Positions 41,458 to 50,628 of a stretch of 64,000 bases of DNA are shown here, in pieces; the stretch's first letter is position 1, and each line of letters starts with the position of its first letter. This stretch comes from Clostridium sp. AT4 (GTDB lineage Bacteria; Bacillota; Clostridia; Lachnospirales; Lachnospiraceae). The notes beneath the pieces are model-generated. The model worked only from the letters and a program-made list of their open reading frames with translations, made no database searches and was not told where the DNA came from. The position numbers and the translations under genes were made by a program. The stretch lies in the NCBI RefSeq assembly GCF_001517625.2, contig NZ_LN999828.1, positions 1,628,303 through 1,692,302 on the forward strand, given 5' to 3'.

Positions 41458-43071
41458 TTATCCAAATACCTTTCTTCCTCCCAGATACGCAGCATGAACC
41501 GGTATCGTGTGAAGCTGTTCCGGAGCCGTTTCAAAGGGCGACTGCTCTAGGATCACAAAGTCTGCCAGCATACCGGGACAGATCTTTCCTTTTATCTTCT
41601 CCTCAAAGCTTCCTTCTGCCCCACGGATCGTATAGCTGTCAAGAGCTTCCTGCACTGTAAAAGCTTCATCTGGAAGATAGGGTCCTACATGATCCTTTAT
41701 GGTAGTGCGGGTCACGGCACACTCCATAGAAGCCAGAGCGTCGGGCAGCTCCACCGGACAGTCCGTACCGTTGCTGACAGAAACACCCTGTTTCATAAGG
41801 GTTTTCCAGCTGTAGCTGGTCGATGCCAGTTCCTCTCCCACTCTGTCTTTTACAATATGATTATCATAATCCAGAAAAATACTCTGGGCATACACATGAA
41901 GCTTTAAGCGGGCAATCCGTTCAAGCTGATCCGGACGGGTAATCTGGCAGTGAACAATCCCATGGCGGTGATCCTCTCTCGGATGCTCCTTTAATGCCTT
42001 TTCATAGGCATCTAAAACACGGTCCAGACAGGCATCTCCGATGGCATGGACGGCTGCCTGCATTCCGTGCGCATTTGCATAGCCGATCATTTCGTCAAAA
42101 ACCTCCTGGGAAAATACAGGGATCCCGCAGGTGGACGGATCATCCGCATAAGGGCGGCTCAGATACGCAGTTCTGGCTCCCAATGCTCCGTCTCCCAGCA
42201 TCTTAAGAGGCCCGACCTTAAAAAGCTCTGTACCGCTGCCCGTGACATTTCCCGCCTCTACAAAAGCCTTAAGCTCTGAAAGCTCTGTGAAGTTACACTG
42301 TTCATAGACACGGACCGTAAGCTCTCCCTCTGCCTCCAGCTCCCTGTAGGCCTCATTCACAGTCTGCCACGGCACATCCCGGTACATGCAGTAGTCATCC
42401 GTCTGGCTGCTGGTAACACCGTAGGAATTTAAAGCCCTGCAGGCCAGACGGATCCTGTTTTTGATCCCTTCCTTATCCGGAACGGGAATTGCATGGTACA
42501 CCAGATCCATGGCATTGTCAAAGAAACGGCCGTCCGGCCCCTCCTCATCCATACCGATACATCCGCCCTCCGGCTGGGGCGTATCCTTTGTGATGCCAAG
42601 CAGCTGTAATGCCTTTGTATTTACGACCAGACAGTGACCGCAGGCCCGGACCGCACAGACGGGCACGTCCTCTGATACCTGATCCAGATCATGACGGTCC
42701 GGCATCCGGTCTGCATCTGTAAAATAATCCTGATTCCATCCCCGGCCCATCAGCCATTCGCCCTCTGCGCAGGGATTCTCCCTGTAAAACTCCTTCAGGC
42801 ACTGAAGCATATCCGCCAGGCTCTCTGTACGGGCAGCCAGCCGGGCAGAACACAGGCTGTTTCCGTATCCTAAAAGATGCATATGGCTGTCATTAAAACC
42901 GCTGCATACAAAACGGCCCTTAAGATCGGTACACACATCTCCCTCCCCGGCCAGTTTTAGAACGGATTTGCTGGAACCGGCAAAGATAAATTTACCATTT
43001 TCTACCGCAAAGGCCTCAGCCAGCGGAAGACTGCCTGTATAAACCTTTCCATTAAAATAAATATGTTTCAT
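41458..43071 (-). CDS. Amidohydrolase family protein (YtcJ-like)
   Basis: Metal-dependent hydrolase with the YtcJ-type layout, 537 residues. Motifs: NDSHMHLLGYG near residue 60 (HxH), WLMGRGWNQDYF near 106, CGHCLVVNTKAL near 144, AAVHAIGDACLDRVLDA near 350, and SNGTDCPVELPDALASM near 442 (last metal Asp). Family members are annotated as amidases or exo-enzymes of unclear use; no substrate can be read here. It follows the AGCS symporter by 17 bases and precedes nth by 2, so it is in the lysine-riboswitch operon, which makes an amide or lysine-related compound worth considering. Confidence 0.92.
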   Translation of the reverse strand: MKHIYFNGKVYTGSLPLAEAFAVENGKFIFAGSSKSVLKLAGEGDVCTDLKGRFVCSGFNDSHMHLLGYGNSLCSARLAARTESLADMLQCLKEFYRENPCAEGEWLMGRGWNQDYFTDADRMPDRHDLDQVSEDVPVCAVRACGHCLVVNTKALQLLGITKDTPQPEGGCIGMDEEGPDGRFFDNAMDLVYHAIPVPDKEGIKNRIRLACRALNSYGVTSSQTDDYCMYRDVPWQTVNEAYRELEAEGELTVRVYEQCNFTELSELKAFVEAGNVTGSGTELFKVGPLKMLGDGALGARTAYLSRPYADDPSTCGIPVFSQEVFDEMIGYANAHGMQAAVHAIGDACLDRVLDAYEKALKEHPREDHRHGIVHCQITRPDQLERIARLKLHVYAQSIFLDYDNHIVKDRVGEELASTSYSWKTLMKQGVSVSNGTDCPVELPDALASMECAVTRTTIKDHVGPYLPDEAFTVQEALDSYTIRGAEGSFEEKIKGKICPGMLADFVILEQSPFETAPEQLHTIPVHAAYLGGRKVFG

Positions 43072-43088
43072 GGCACATTCTCCTTTCG

Positions 43089-44570
43089 TCAGTGCTTTTC
43101 TTCATAGAACAGGCAGGCATCCGGCTCTGCTGTTCCCTCTCCAAGATACCGTGCCTTATAATCCTTTAACAGACGGAAATAGTCCTTTGACAGCAGCAGG
43201 ATCACAGCCACATTCACAAAAGTAGGAATGGCAGAAGTAATGTCTACCACGGTCCAGATAAAGCCCTGATTATTTGTCTTTACCAGATAAATCGTCCAGA
43301 TAAGGCCCGGAAGCGCACGGACTGCGTAAAACAGCTTCAGCATCACTTTTTTCATGGGGCCTTCCTTTTTGCAAAGGTGCTCCAGGATTGACAGATAGTA
43401 GGTAAACCAGCCGCCGGAGGTGGTGACAGTAAAAATAACCATGATCAAAGCTAAAAGCAGGCTTCCTACAGTACCAAAACTCTGGGAAAAGGCGCTTAAT
43501 GCCAGAGTTCCGCCGTCTGTGCCGTTGGTCCAGTTTCCGCTTAAAAGCACAGAAACAGATGTGATGGAGCAGACTACAAAGGTATCAAAAAATACTTCAA
43601 AGGAACCCCAAAGTCCCTGTGCAACAGGATGGGGTGTTCTGGCAGAGGAATGGATCATGGGAGAAGTACCCCAGCCGGCCTCATTGGAGTATACGGAACG
43701 TGCCATACCTACCCGGATCATCTCACTGACTGCACAGCCGGCAAAGCCGCCGATGGCTGCCGTACCAGTGAACGCATTTGTTACAATGGCAGCAAACACA
43801 GAGGGCACTCTGGAAAGATTTGCCAGAATCATGCCAATTCCCATTAAAATGTAGAAAACGCTCATTAAGGGGACCAGCTTGCTGAACAAAGACGCAATCT
43901 TTTTGGTGCCTCCGTCCGTTACAATATAGGTCAGAACGCAAAGAGCCGCTCCCACCAGAATAACGCCCTCAATCTGAAAGCCTCCGATATTCACCGTATC
44001 CATTTTAAAGGCTCCTGCTACCACCTGGGAAGCAGTCAGCGTAGAGGAGGTTACAAAGAATGTAGAGAAAATACCTGCGCCGAAAATAACTGCCGGTATC
44101 AGCCACAGCTTTCCCCAGCGGCGCTCCTCTCCCAGTCCCCGCTCCATATAATAGGTAGGGCCGCCGTAATATTCACCCTTTTCATTGGTATGGCGGTAAT
44201 AGCAGCCCAGCGTTACCTCTACCTGCTTCAAGATCATTCCAAGACAGGCAGACAGCCACATCCACAGCACAGCGCCAGGGCCTCCTGCCGCAACTGCCGT
44301 AGCCACACCGGCAATATTTCCAAAGCCTACCGTACCGCCGATTGCTGTGGAAATTGCTTCAAAGGAACTTAACATTCCCTTTGCATTATCCTCCTGCTTC
44401 TGGCTTTTTTTGTTTAAAATCGTGCCACCGGTATTCTTTAAAATCCAGCCAAAGCGCCTGAACTGAAAGAATCCGGAACGGACTGTGAAATAAATACCGG
44501 TAGAAATCATCAGTACGATTAACGGAAGCCCCCACAGGACGCCGTCTAACCAGTTGAGAAATTCGATCAT
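43089..44570 (-). CDS. AGCS-family amino-acid:cation symporter
   Basis: Sodium or proton-coupled amino-acid uptake protein of the alanine/glycine:cation symporter family, 493 residues, about ten membrane helices. The family signature is complete (GFGNIAGVATAVAAGGPGAV near residue 80), with GWGTSPMIHSSARTPHPVAQG near 298 (partial quote) and PLMSVFYILMGIGM near 238. Most members are named for alanine or glycine, but a lysine riboswitch with terminator lies directly upstream (44634-44850), so regulation indicates lysine, or another amino acid tied to lysine supply. Starts with a GGGGGAT site. Confidence 0.94.
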   Translation of the reverse strand: MIEFLNWLDGVLWGLPLIVLMISTGIYFTVRSGFFQFRRFGWILKNTGGTILNKKSQKQEDNAKGMLSSFEAISTAIGGTVGFGNIAGVATAVAAGGPGAVLWMWLSACLGMILKQVEVTLGCYYRHTNEKGEYYGGPTYYMERGLGEERRWGKLWLIPAVIFGAGIFSTFFVTSSTLTASQVVAGAFKMDTVNIGGFQIEGVILVGAALCVLTYIVTDGGTKKIASLFSKLVPLMSVFYILMGIGMILANLSRVPSVFAAIVTNAFTGTAAIGGFAGCAVSEMIRVGMARSVYSNEAGWGTSPMIHSSARTPHPVAQGLWGSFEVFFDTFVVCSITSVSVLLSGNWTNGTDGGTLALSAFSQSFGTVGSLLLALIMVIFTVTTSGGWFTYYLSILEHLCKKEGPMKKVMLKLFYAVRALPGLIWTIYLVKTNNQGFIWTVVDITSAIPTFVNVAVILLLSKDYFRLLKDYKARYLGEGTAEPDACLFYEEKH

Positions 44571-44633
44571 TTTTATGATCCCCCTTTTCTTTTGTTTATG
44601 TACAGCAATCTATTCCACCTGGGCTCTGCCCGC

Positions 44634-44850
44634 AAAAAAGGAGCAGCGGTTTTTGCATCCCACTGCTCCATAAATCATCCATCCATGAAACAATAGCGCC
44701 TCCACCGTTTGGTGAGAGTGTGCAGCCTGTTCGACTGCACCCCAACATACTGCCTGCGAAAGCAGTACATTTCGGCGGCTCCTCCTTTCCCTGCTCTTCC
44801 CTGGCTTCGCTGCCTCCAAACAGGTACTGATAGTATCCGCACCTCTATTG
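44634..44850 (-). promoter_or_regulatory. Lysine riboswitch (L-box) with transcription terminator
   Basis: Read on the minus strand, the conserved L-box core is present: AGAGGTGCGGATACTATCAG near the 5' end, GGAGGAGCCGCCGAAATG, TTGGGGTGCAGTCGAACAGG, GCTGCACACTCTCACC and GGTGGAGGCGCTATTG at the 3' side. P1 closes with CAATAG/CTATTG (44845-44850 with 44691-44696). A terminator follows: stem GGAGCAGTGG/CCGCTGCTCC (44640-44669) then six U (44634-44639). The layout is an 'off' switch: high lysine should stop transcription before the AGCS gene at 44570. Confidence 0.93.
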
Positions 44851-44868
44851 CCGTACTCTTTTTGTAGT

Positions 44869-44897
44869 ATCATAGCTGGTTTCACGCTGGCTGTCAA
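44869..44897 (-). promoter_or_regulatory. Promoter of the lysine-riboswitch operon
   Basis: Minus strand: -35 TTGACA (44892-44897), 17-base spacer, -10 TATGAT (44869-44874), about 20 bases before the riboswitch core. Confidence 0.8.
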
Positions 44898-44934
44898 CTG
44901 TTTTTGCAAGTTTATTTCTTCGGCCAAATTTCAC

Positions 44935-44963
44935 TTGATACAATCTTTTTTTCGTCCTATACT
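44935..44963 (+). promoter_or_regulatory. Promoter of the GNAT gene
   Basis: -35 TTGATA (44935-44940), 17-base spacer, -10 TATACT (44958-44963). It diverges from the L-box promoter about 40 bases away. The ribosome binding site GGAGG follows at 44983-44988. Confidence 0.65.
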
Positions 44964-44997
44964 AAAAAATCATATGTTTTATCCGGAGGTACACATT

Positions 44998-45588
44998 ATG
45001 TCACTCACACCACCCATCACCATCCGCCCCGTTTCCACCGCTGACAGCCAGGCTCTCCTTGATATTTACCGTCCCTATGTGGAGCATACTGCCATTACCT
45101 TTGAATATGAGGTTCCCACTGCGGAGGAATTTACCCGCCGGATCCGCCACACCTTAAAGCGCTACCCCTATCTGGCAGCAGAAAAAGACGGACAGCTTTT
45201 AGGCTATGCTTATGCAGGCCCTTTTCATGAACGGGCAGCCTATGACTGGTGCGCTGAGGTTTCCATTTATATACGGACTGATGCCCGCGGCACAGGGATT
45301 GGAAAAAAACTCTATGAAGCTCTGGAGCACGCACTTACTGCCCAGAATATCCTCAATCTTTACGCCTGCATCGCATGGCCGGATAAGGAAGATGAATATC
45401 TTACCAGAAACAGCGCTGATTTCCACCGCCATCTGGGCTATGAACTGGCAGGAATGTTTAAAAACTGCGGCTATAAATTCGACCGCTGGTACAGTATGAT
45501 CTGGATGGAAAAACAGCTTGGCCCCCATTCCGGCCATGCAGAACCCATTATCCCTTTCCAGGAACTGCTTCACCGGATGCCTGTTTAA
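44998..45588 (+). CDS. GNAT acetyltransferase (phosphinothricin/methionine-sulfoximine type)
   Basis: Acetyl-CoA-dependent N-acetyltransferase, 196 residues, most like the Pat/Bar or YwnH group. Features: ITIRPVSTADSQALLDIY at the start, AAEKDGQLLGYAYAGPFHER near residue 60, VSIYIRTDARGTGIGKKLYE near 89 (acetyl-CoA loop RGTGIG), NSADFHRHLGYELAGMF near 141, and KFDRWYSMIWMEK near 160. The ATG at 44998 is set by GGAGG; longer upstream starts are not supported. Natural substrate is unknown; such enzymes acetylate glutamate analogues and some give resistance. Confidence 0.88.
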   Translation: MSLTPPITIRPVSTADSQALLDIYRPYVEHTAITFEYEVPTAEEFTRRIRHTLKRYPYLAAEKDGQLLGYAYAGPFHERAAYDWCAEVSIYIRTDARGTGIGKKLYEALEHALTAQNILNLYACIAWPDKEDEYLTRNSADFHRHLGYELAGMFKNCGYKFDRWYSMIWMEKQLGPHSGHAEPIIPFQELLHRMPV

Positions 45589-45684
45589 AGCATCTTCTAT
45601 TATGCATGATTTTGCACTTTGTCTTTTGAATATTGTATTCATGTTCTTTTTTACAAAATACTGTCCGTTTTTACCGATTTGTGC

Positions 45685-45690
45685 TACAAT
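45685..45690 (+). promoter_or_regulatory. Extended -10 of a putative glgC promoter, with structured leader
   Basis: TGC-TACAAT (-10 at 45685-45690, TG extension just before) could start the glg operon, with a poor -35. The roughly 105-base leader contains CATTCC/GGAATG (45701-45706 and 45724-45729) and GCAGA/TCTGC pairings. I recognise no known leader family. Confidence 0.4.
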
Positions 45691-45802
45691 TCTAACAGAA
45701 CATTCCTGAAATGTTTTTCGTTGGGAATGCTGCCCGGTAAGCAGAGTGGCTTATGTGTTCTGCGGACCGAGGCGTCACTACTATACAAGGGGAGAATTTG
45801 AA

Positions 45803-47011
45803 ATGGCAAAAGAAATGATCGCAATGCTGCTTGCCGGCGGCCAGGGTTCACGGCTTTATGCCCTGACTCAAAAGCAGGCAAAACCTGCCGTTCCTTTTGG
45901 CGGAAAATACCGTATTATCGACTTTCCGCTGTCAAACTGCGTAAATTCAGGAATTGACACAGTAGGTATCCTGACCCAGTATCAGCCTCTGGTACTGAAT
46001 GAATATATCGGAAATGGACAGCCCTGGGATCTGGACCGCCTTCACGGCGGAGTTCATGTGCTTCCGCCCTATCAGAAAGCCTCCGGCTCGGACTGGTACA
46101 AGGGTACAGCCAATGCAATTTATCAGAATATATCCTTTATTGAACGCTATGATCCCCAGTATGTGATCATCCTTTCCGGCGATCAGATCTGTAAGCAGGA
46201 TTACAGCGATTTTCTCCGCTTCCATAAGGAAAAGAATGCGGAATTCAGCGTGGCTGTCATGGAAGTCCCCTGGGAGGATGCTTCCCGCTTTGGCCTGATG
46301 GTAGCGGATGAAAACGACCGCATCACCGAATTCCAGGAAAAACCCAAAAATCCTAAATCCAATCTGGCATCTATGGGTATCTATATCTTTAACTGGGATA
46401 TTTTAAGAAAATATCTCATTGAAGATGAGGAAGATCCGGATTCTGAAAATGATTTCGGCAACAATATCATCCCTAATCTCTTAAAGGACGGACGCAGGAT
46501 GTACGCCTACCACTTTGACGGCTACTGGAAGGATGTAGGAACGATCCCTTCTCTCTGGGAGGCCAATATGGAGGTTCTGGATCCGGAGCACAGCGGCATC
46601 AACCTGTTTGACGAAAACTGGAAGATTTATAGCCGTAACAGCGGTATGACCGGACACAAGATTTCAGACGGAGGCGTTGTAGAAAACTCCATGATCACCG
46701 ACGGCTGCCGTATTGCAGGCACCGTACGCCACTCCGTACTCTTCGCAGGCGTGCGGGTAGAAAAAGACGCCGTTGTAGAGGATGCTGTTGTAATGGGCGG
46801 AACTGTCATCCGTTCCGGTGCTGTGGTGCGCCACTGTATTGTAGCTGAAAATGTAGAAATTGGCGAACATGCAGTTGTAGGCTCTATGCCTGACGCTTCT
46901 GGAAATGGTGTAGCTACCATCGGCTCCGGAATCACTATCGGAGCAGAGGCAAAAATCGATCCAAATGCTATGGTGACAAAAAATATAGAAGGCGGTGAAG
47001 AACAATGGTAA
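45803..47011 (+). CDS. glgC: Glucose-1-phosphate adenylyltransferase GlgC
   Basis: Makes ADP-glucose, the rate-setting step of glycogen synthesis. 402 residues: nucleotidyltransferase core ([21 protein letters not shown] near 7, partial), [16 protein letters not shown], the regulatory GTANAIYQN, and a C-terminal beta-helix of hexapeptide repeats (about 290-400). ATG at 45803 follows AAGGGGAG; an earlier in-frame ATG is not supported. It overlaps glgD by 7 bases (ATGGTAA), so the two are tightly coupled as a heterotetramer. glgA, glgB and glgP are not in the window. Confidence 0.95.
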   Translation: MAKEMIAMLLAGGQGSRLYALTQKQAKPAVPFGGKYRIIDFPLSNCVNSGIDTVGILTQYQPLVLNEYIGNGQPWDLDRLHGGVHVLPPYQKASGSDWYKGTANAIYQNISFIERYDPQYVIILSGDQICKQDYSDFLRFHKEKNAEFSVAVMEVPWEDASRFGLMVADENDRITEFQEKPKNPKSNLASMGIYIFNWDILRKYLIEDEEDPDSENDFGNNIIPNLLKDGRRMYAYHFDGYWKDVGTIPSLWEANMEVLDPEHSGINLFDENWKIYSRNSGMTGHKISDGGVVENSMITDGCRIAGTVRHSVLFAGVRVEKDAVVEDAVVMGGTVIRSGAVVRHCIVAENVEIGEHAVVGSMPDASGNGVATIGSGITIGAEAKIDPNAMVTKNIEGGEEQW

Positions 47012-48147
47012 ACTCCAACTCTGATGCTCTGGGCATCATTTTCCCAAACAGCTATGATCCTCTGGTTCCCGAACTGGTAGGCGAGCGTCTGATGGCCTCC
47101 ATTCCCTTTGCCGGCCGTTACCGTATGGTTGATTTTATCCTGTCCAGCATGGCAAACTGCGGCATTGACAACATTTCCATGATCGTCCGAAATAATTACC
47201 ACTCTCTGATGGATCATCTGGGTTCCGGCCGTGAGTGGGATCTGGTGCGTAAAAAAGGCGGACTCAATATCGTTCCTCCCTATGCGGAGAAAACCGTAAA
47301 GGTTTACAACGGCCGTGTTGAGGCACTTGCAAGCATCATTGATTATCTGAAGGATCAGAAGGAAAAATACGCAGTTCTGGCTGATGCCAATATTGCGTTA
47401 AACTTTGATTTCAACGCTCTCATAGAAGCTCATGAAGCCAGCAAAGCCGACGTAACCATGGCTTACAAGGAAGAACCTCTTCCCGCAGGTCTCTTGGGAT
47501 CACCTGTGAACAGTTCTGCACTGTACTATACATTAAGCCTGGCTGGCGACAAGGTTTCCAAAATCTATATCAACGCCAAGGAGACCGGAAATCAGAATTT
47601 CTACTTAAATATCTGCATTATGTCAAGAGAACTCTTGATCGATCTCATCAATACAGCCTTTATCCGCGGCTATGTATATTTTGAACGCGACATTTTAGCG
47701 CCGCAGATTGACAAACTGGATATCCGATCCTTCCGTTTTGACGGCTATACCGCCCGGATCTGTGATATGAATAGCTACTTTGACGAAAACATGAAGCTGC
47801 TGGATGATGAAAATCTGGATGCTCTGTTTTCCCCCAGTCCCATATATACAAAGATCCGTGATGACACCCCCACCCGCTACATCAACGGCTCCCGTGCAAA
47901 TAATATCATGGCAGCGGACGGTTGTGTAATCGAGGGAGAAGCAGAAAACTCTATCCTGTTCCGCGGTGTAAAAATCGCAAAGGGCGCAAGGGTAAAAAAC
48001 TGCGTTCTTATGCAGGATACTGTAATCGAAGAAGGCGCTGATCTTGAATATGTGATCACCGATAAGAACGTGACGGTTACAGCCGATAAGGAATTAAAGG
48101 GTTCAGACACCTTCCCGGTATATATCGCAAAATCCAGAACTGTATAA
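47005..48147 (+). CDS. glgD: GlgD, regulatory-type subunit of ADP-glucose pyrophosphorylase
   Basis: Paralogue of GlgC that pairs with it in Firmicutes. 380 residues with the same fold, but the pyrophosphorylase loop is degraded ([18 protein letters not shown] in place of GGxGxRLxxLT) and the catalytic residues are not conserved, so it is presumed non-catalytic or regulatory. Retained: [20 protein letters not shown] and the left-handed helix at the C-terminus ([19 protein letters not shown]). The start is within the end of glgC. A terminator follows at 48164-48207. Confidence 0.94.
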   Translation: MVNSNSDALGIIFPNSYDPLVPELVGERLMASIPFAGRYRMVDFILSSMANCGIDNISMIVRNNYHSLMDHLGSGREWDLVRKKGGLNIVPPYAEKTVKVYNGRVEALASIIDYLKDQKEKYAVLADANIALNFDFNALIEAHEASKADVTMAYKEEPLPAGLLGSPVNSSALYYTLSLAGDKVSKIYINAKETGNQNFYLNICIMSRELLIDLINTAFIRGYVYFERDILAPQIDKLDIRSFRFDGYTARICDMNSYFDENMKLLDDENLDALFSPSPIYTKIRDDTPTRYINGSRANNIMAADGCVIEGEAENSILFRGVKIAKGARVKNCVLMQDTVIEEGADLEYVITDKNVTVTADKELKGSDTFPVYIAKSRTV

Positions 48148-48163
48148 CATCATATGCTTAAAA

Positions 48164-48207
48164 ATCACCCCTCAGACTGGTCTTTCCATTCCGCCCTGAG
48201 GGGTGAT
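48164..48207. terminator. Bidirectional terminator after glgD
   Basis: A 12-bp stem ATCACCCCTCAG/CTGAGGGGTGAT (48164-48175 with 48196-48207) with a 20-base loop, between convergent glgD and the secreted protein gene. Confidence 0.8.
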
Positions 48208-48234
48208 CCTCTTTCCTATCCTGTATAAAGCCTC

Positions 48235-49140
48235 TTACCAGCTCTTTTTAAGCTTTAAATTCCAGTCCACCTCATAAGGATTCCACTGACTTGCTTTCAG
48301 ATTTTCATAAATTTCTCTTCTCTCTTTTGAGCTGTCACCGGAACGCTCTTCATAGCCCTTCAGATAATCCTCTACAAATTCCTCCCAGGAAGAAAAGCTC
48401 TTCTGTATTTCCTTTGCCACCTCTAACGCCCGATCCAAAGCTTCTGTCTCTGTATAATAATCCGCCAGATAATAAAAACCCAGATTGGACATGGCCCTGC
48501 TGTAATCATAGGCAGAATTTTCTGCTGATGCCGACGATAAAAGCTCCTGTAAAACACGGTCTGCCGAAGAACGGTCTGTGATCCCCCAGCTGGTCTTTAA
48601 CATCTGACGATTCTGATCTTTTGCCGCCCTATCCATCTCCTCGCCGTTCTCTTCCTTTCCCGCAAGCTTTAAGCCACCGCCAAAGGCACGGATATTGCCG
48701 GCATTGTGCCGGGTAAGAATCGCACAGGCAGCATTAAACCACTGAACTGTCTGATTGTTCATATAGGGATTTGCTGTTTTGTTTAAATACTGCTGCCGGC
48801 TGCTGATAGCTGTAAAAGAAGAGCCTGATACACTGCTTTTACTCCCTTCCCCTGATCTGCGGGAAGGACTTGAGTCCATAGCGCCTCTTTCATTGAATGT
48901 ATAAAGCTTTCCGTTGATTTCCCTTTGACAGTTCTTTAAAATATGGCCGTTTTCATCCAGGTAAAACCACTGATTGCCTGATCTACGGAAGTCATTGACC
49001 ACCCGGGTGCCATCCTCTTCATAATACGCATAGGTATCTCCCTCTTTCTGCCAGCCTGCAAAGGCTGTAAGGGGAGTCATAAGCATCGCCGCGCAGGCAA
49101 GAGCTGCTGCTTTTATAAACCATTTTCGTCCTGTATTCAT
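48235..49140 (-). CDS. Secreted protein with N-terminal cell-wall-binding repeats
   Basis: 301 residues with a signal peptide (RKWFIKAAALACAAMLMTP..AFA) followed at once by two or three choline/cell-wall-binding repeats: GWQKEGDTYAYYEEDGTRVV, then NQWFYLDENGHILKNCQ, and GKLYTFNERGAM (aromatic-Gly pattern, residues about 27-90). After a Ser/Arg-rich linker comes a helical domain (about 120-300) without a recognised name. The ATG at 49140 is chosen because GAGAGG lies 9 bases ahead. Putting the wall-binding repeats at the N-terminus, not the C-terminus, is less common. Likely surface-attached. Confidence 0.82.
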   Translation of the reverse strand: MNTGRKWFIKAAALACAAMLMTPLTAFAGWQKEGDTYAYYEEDGTRVVNDFRRSGNQWFYLDENGHILKNCQREINGKLYTFNERGAMDSSPSRRSGEGSKSSVSGSSFTAISSRQQYLNKTANPYMNNQTVQWFNAACAILTRHNAGNIRAFGGGLKLAGKEENGEEMDRAAKDQNRQMLKTSWGITDRSSADRVLQELLSSASAENSAYDYSRAMSNLGFYYLADYYTETEALDRALEVAKEIQKSFSSWEEFVEDYLKGYEERSGDSSKERREIYENLKASQWNPYEVDWNLKLKKSW

Positions 49141-49266
49141 CCGAATCATCCTCTCACCTATCTCTGCTGTGCACCTTCTGTCTGAGCACATTTACAGTAT
49201 AGCACAGGCGTTTCGGATTGCCAACTTACACATTTCTGACGAAATTATAATAAATGTCAGGAAATT

Positions 49267-50415
49267 TTAAAAAACACGCCGTCCCTGTACATAAGTTTCT
49301 TCTACCCCATCATTCTCATCCAACACCACAAAGTCTGCGAAAAGTCCCTGGCGGATAAATCCCCTCTGGCCATCCATGCCCAGAAGCTTTGCCGGATTTT
49401 CTGTGAGAAGCGGAATAAGCTCCTCCGCCGGCCGCCCTGTAAAGGCGATCAGATTTTTCAGTGCTTTTCCCGAAGTCAAGGTACTTCCTGCCCGTGTACC
49501 ATTCTCTTTCAGTTTTGCATCCCCGTCAATGACCACAACCTCATTAACGCCCAGGCGATACTCTCCATCCGGCAGACCCGCAGCCATGATCGAATCAGTC
49601 ACAGCTACTACCCGCTCAAGCCCCTTTGTCTTTAAGATCAAGCGCACCGTTCCCGGATGCAGATGGCGGCCGTCGCAGATCACCTCGCAGTAAACACGGT
49701 CATCCTCCAGCACCGCTCCCCAGATGGCAGGAAAATGCTGGTGGAGCAGCTTCATTGCATTTCCTGTATGGGTCGACGCCATTGCTCCATTTGCAACGGC
49801 CGCTCTGGCCGTATCATAATCTGCCCCAGAATGGCCGATGGCTACCTGGATGCCAAGAGCCTTTAATTTGGGGATATCCTCTACCATGCCATCTACCTCA
49901 GGCGAAACCGTAATGTAACGTATTTCCCCCTGGGCAGCCTTCTGGTATTCCTCGATCAGAGGAATATTTTTACTCTGCAGCAGATGCTCCGGCATAGCGC
50001 CCTTATACTCTGGGCTTAAAAATGGACCCTCCAGATGGATCCCCATCATGGCGGCGCCTTTGTGTTCCATGCCCTTCCACTGTTTATATGCTTCAATACA
50101 GGTCAGTGTCTGCTCCCTCGTATCTGTGAGCACAGAACCCAGCCAGCCAGTTGTACCCTGAGATGCCATAAAGCGGCTGATCTTCTCATATCCATCAGGG
50201 TCTGCGCTGTTTACATCCACCCCAGCGGCACCATGGGTATGGATATCTAAAAATCCCGGCACCAGACGGCGTCCCTTTAAATCAATGCGCTCTGCCTCAG
50301 GAGCAGAAATCCATTCTCCGATCTCGGTGATCACACCATTTTCAGAAAGAACACAGAGCGTTTCAAACCGATGATCCCTGTATACACGTCCATTGTAAAA
50401 TAACTGTCTGCTCAT
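49267..50415 (-). CDS. nagA: N-acetylglucosamine-6-phosphate deacetylase
   Basis: Removes acetate from GlcNAc-6-phosphate in amino-sugar use and wall recycling. 382 residues: metal-binding DIHTHGAAGVDVN near residue 57, GIHLEGPFLSPEYKGA near 126, AIGHSGADYDTA near 191 (His), THTGNAMKLLHQHFP near 214, and TDSIMAAGLPDGEY near 272 (catalytic Asp). nagB is not adjacent. A palindromic LacI/Cre-like site lies upstream (50497-50506). The gene has no clear operon partner. Confidence 0.94.
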   Translation of the reverse strand: MSRQLFYNGRVYRDHRFETLCVLSENGVITEIGEWISAPEAERIDLKGRRLVPGFLDIHTHGAAGVDVNSADPDGYEKISRFMASQGTTGWLGSVLTDTREQTLTCIEAYKQWKGMEHKGAAMMGIHLEGPFLSPEYKGAMPEHLLQSKNIPLIEEYQKAAQGEIRYITVSPEVDGMVEDIPKLKALGIQVAIGHSGADYDTARAAVANGAMASTHTGNAMKLLHQHFPAIWGAVLEDDRVYCEVICDGRHLHPGTVRLILKTKGLERVVAVTDSIMAAGLPDGEYRLGVNEVVVIDGDAKLKENGTRAGSTLTSGKALKNLIAFTGRPAEELIPLLTENPAKLLGMDGQRGFIRQGLFADFVVLDENDGVEETYVQGRRVF

Positions 50416-50496
50416 AATGATACCTCTCCCGTTCTTATATTTTTATTTCTGTCTTCATAGTAACACAGACCGGGGATACTTTGTGAAACTTTTACC

Positions 50497-50506
50497 CAAA
50501 CGTTTG
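50497..50506. promoter_or_regulatory. CAAACGTTTG palindrome upstream of nagA
   Basis: A perfect 10-base palindrome with central CG (ACCCAAACGTTTGTGT in context) of the LacI/CcpA operator type. It is 82 bases upstream of nagA and 122 upstream of the divergent flavoprotein gene. It fits carbon-controlled regulation, but a true cre is longer and degenerate, so this is moderate support. The remaining sequence in this gap holds no gene. Confidence 0.45.
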
Positions 50507-50628
50507 TGTCATGCTTTTAAGATTGTGCATTTTTTATCATTCGTATCAGAATCAGATACATGCCATTATGCACTGGCAACAGATTTTCTTTTATGATAAG
50601 ATAGAAAAAAAGTAGAAAGGAAATCAAT

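Noticed and set aside
44610-44927. A minus-strand open frame of 105 codons
   Set aside because: It lies entirely over the lysine riboswitch, its promoter and terminator, which explain the sequence better.
44998-45588. An antibiotic-resistance gene
   Set aside because: The GNAT enzyme resembles phosphinothricin/methionine-sulfoximine acetyltransferases, which are common housekeeping or detoxifying genes; no transfer signs surround it.
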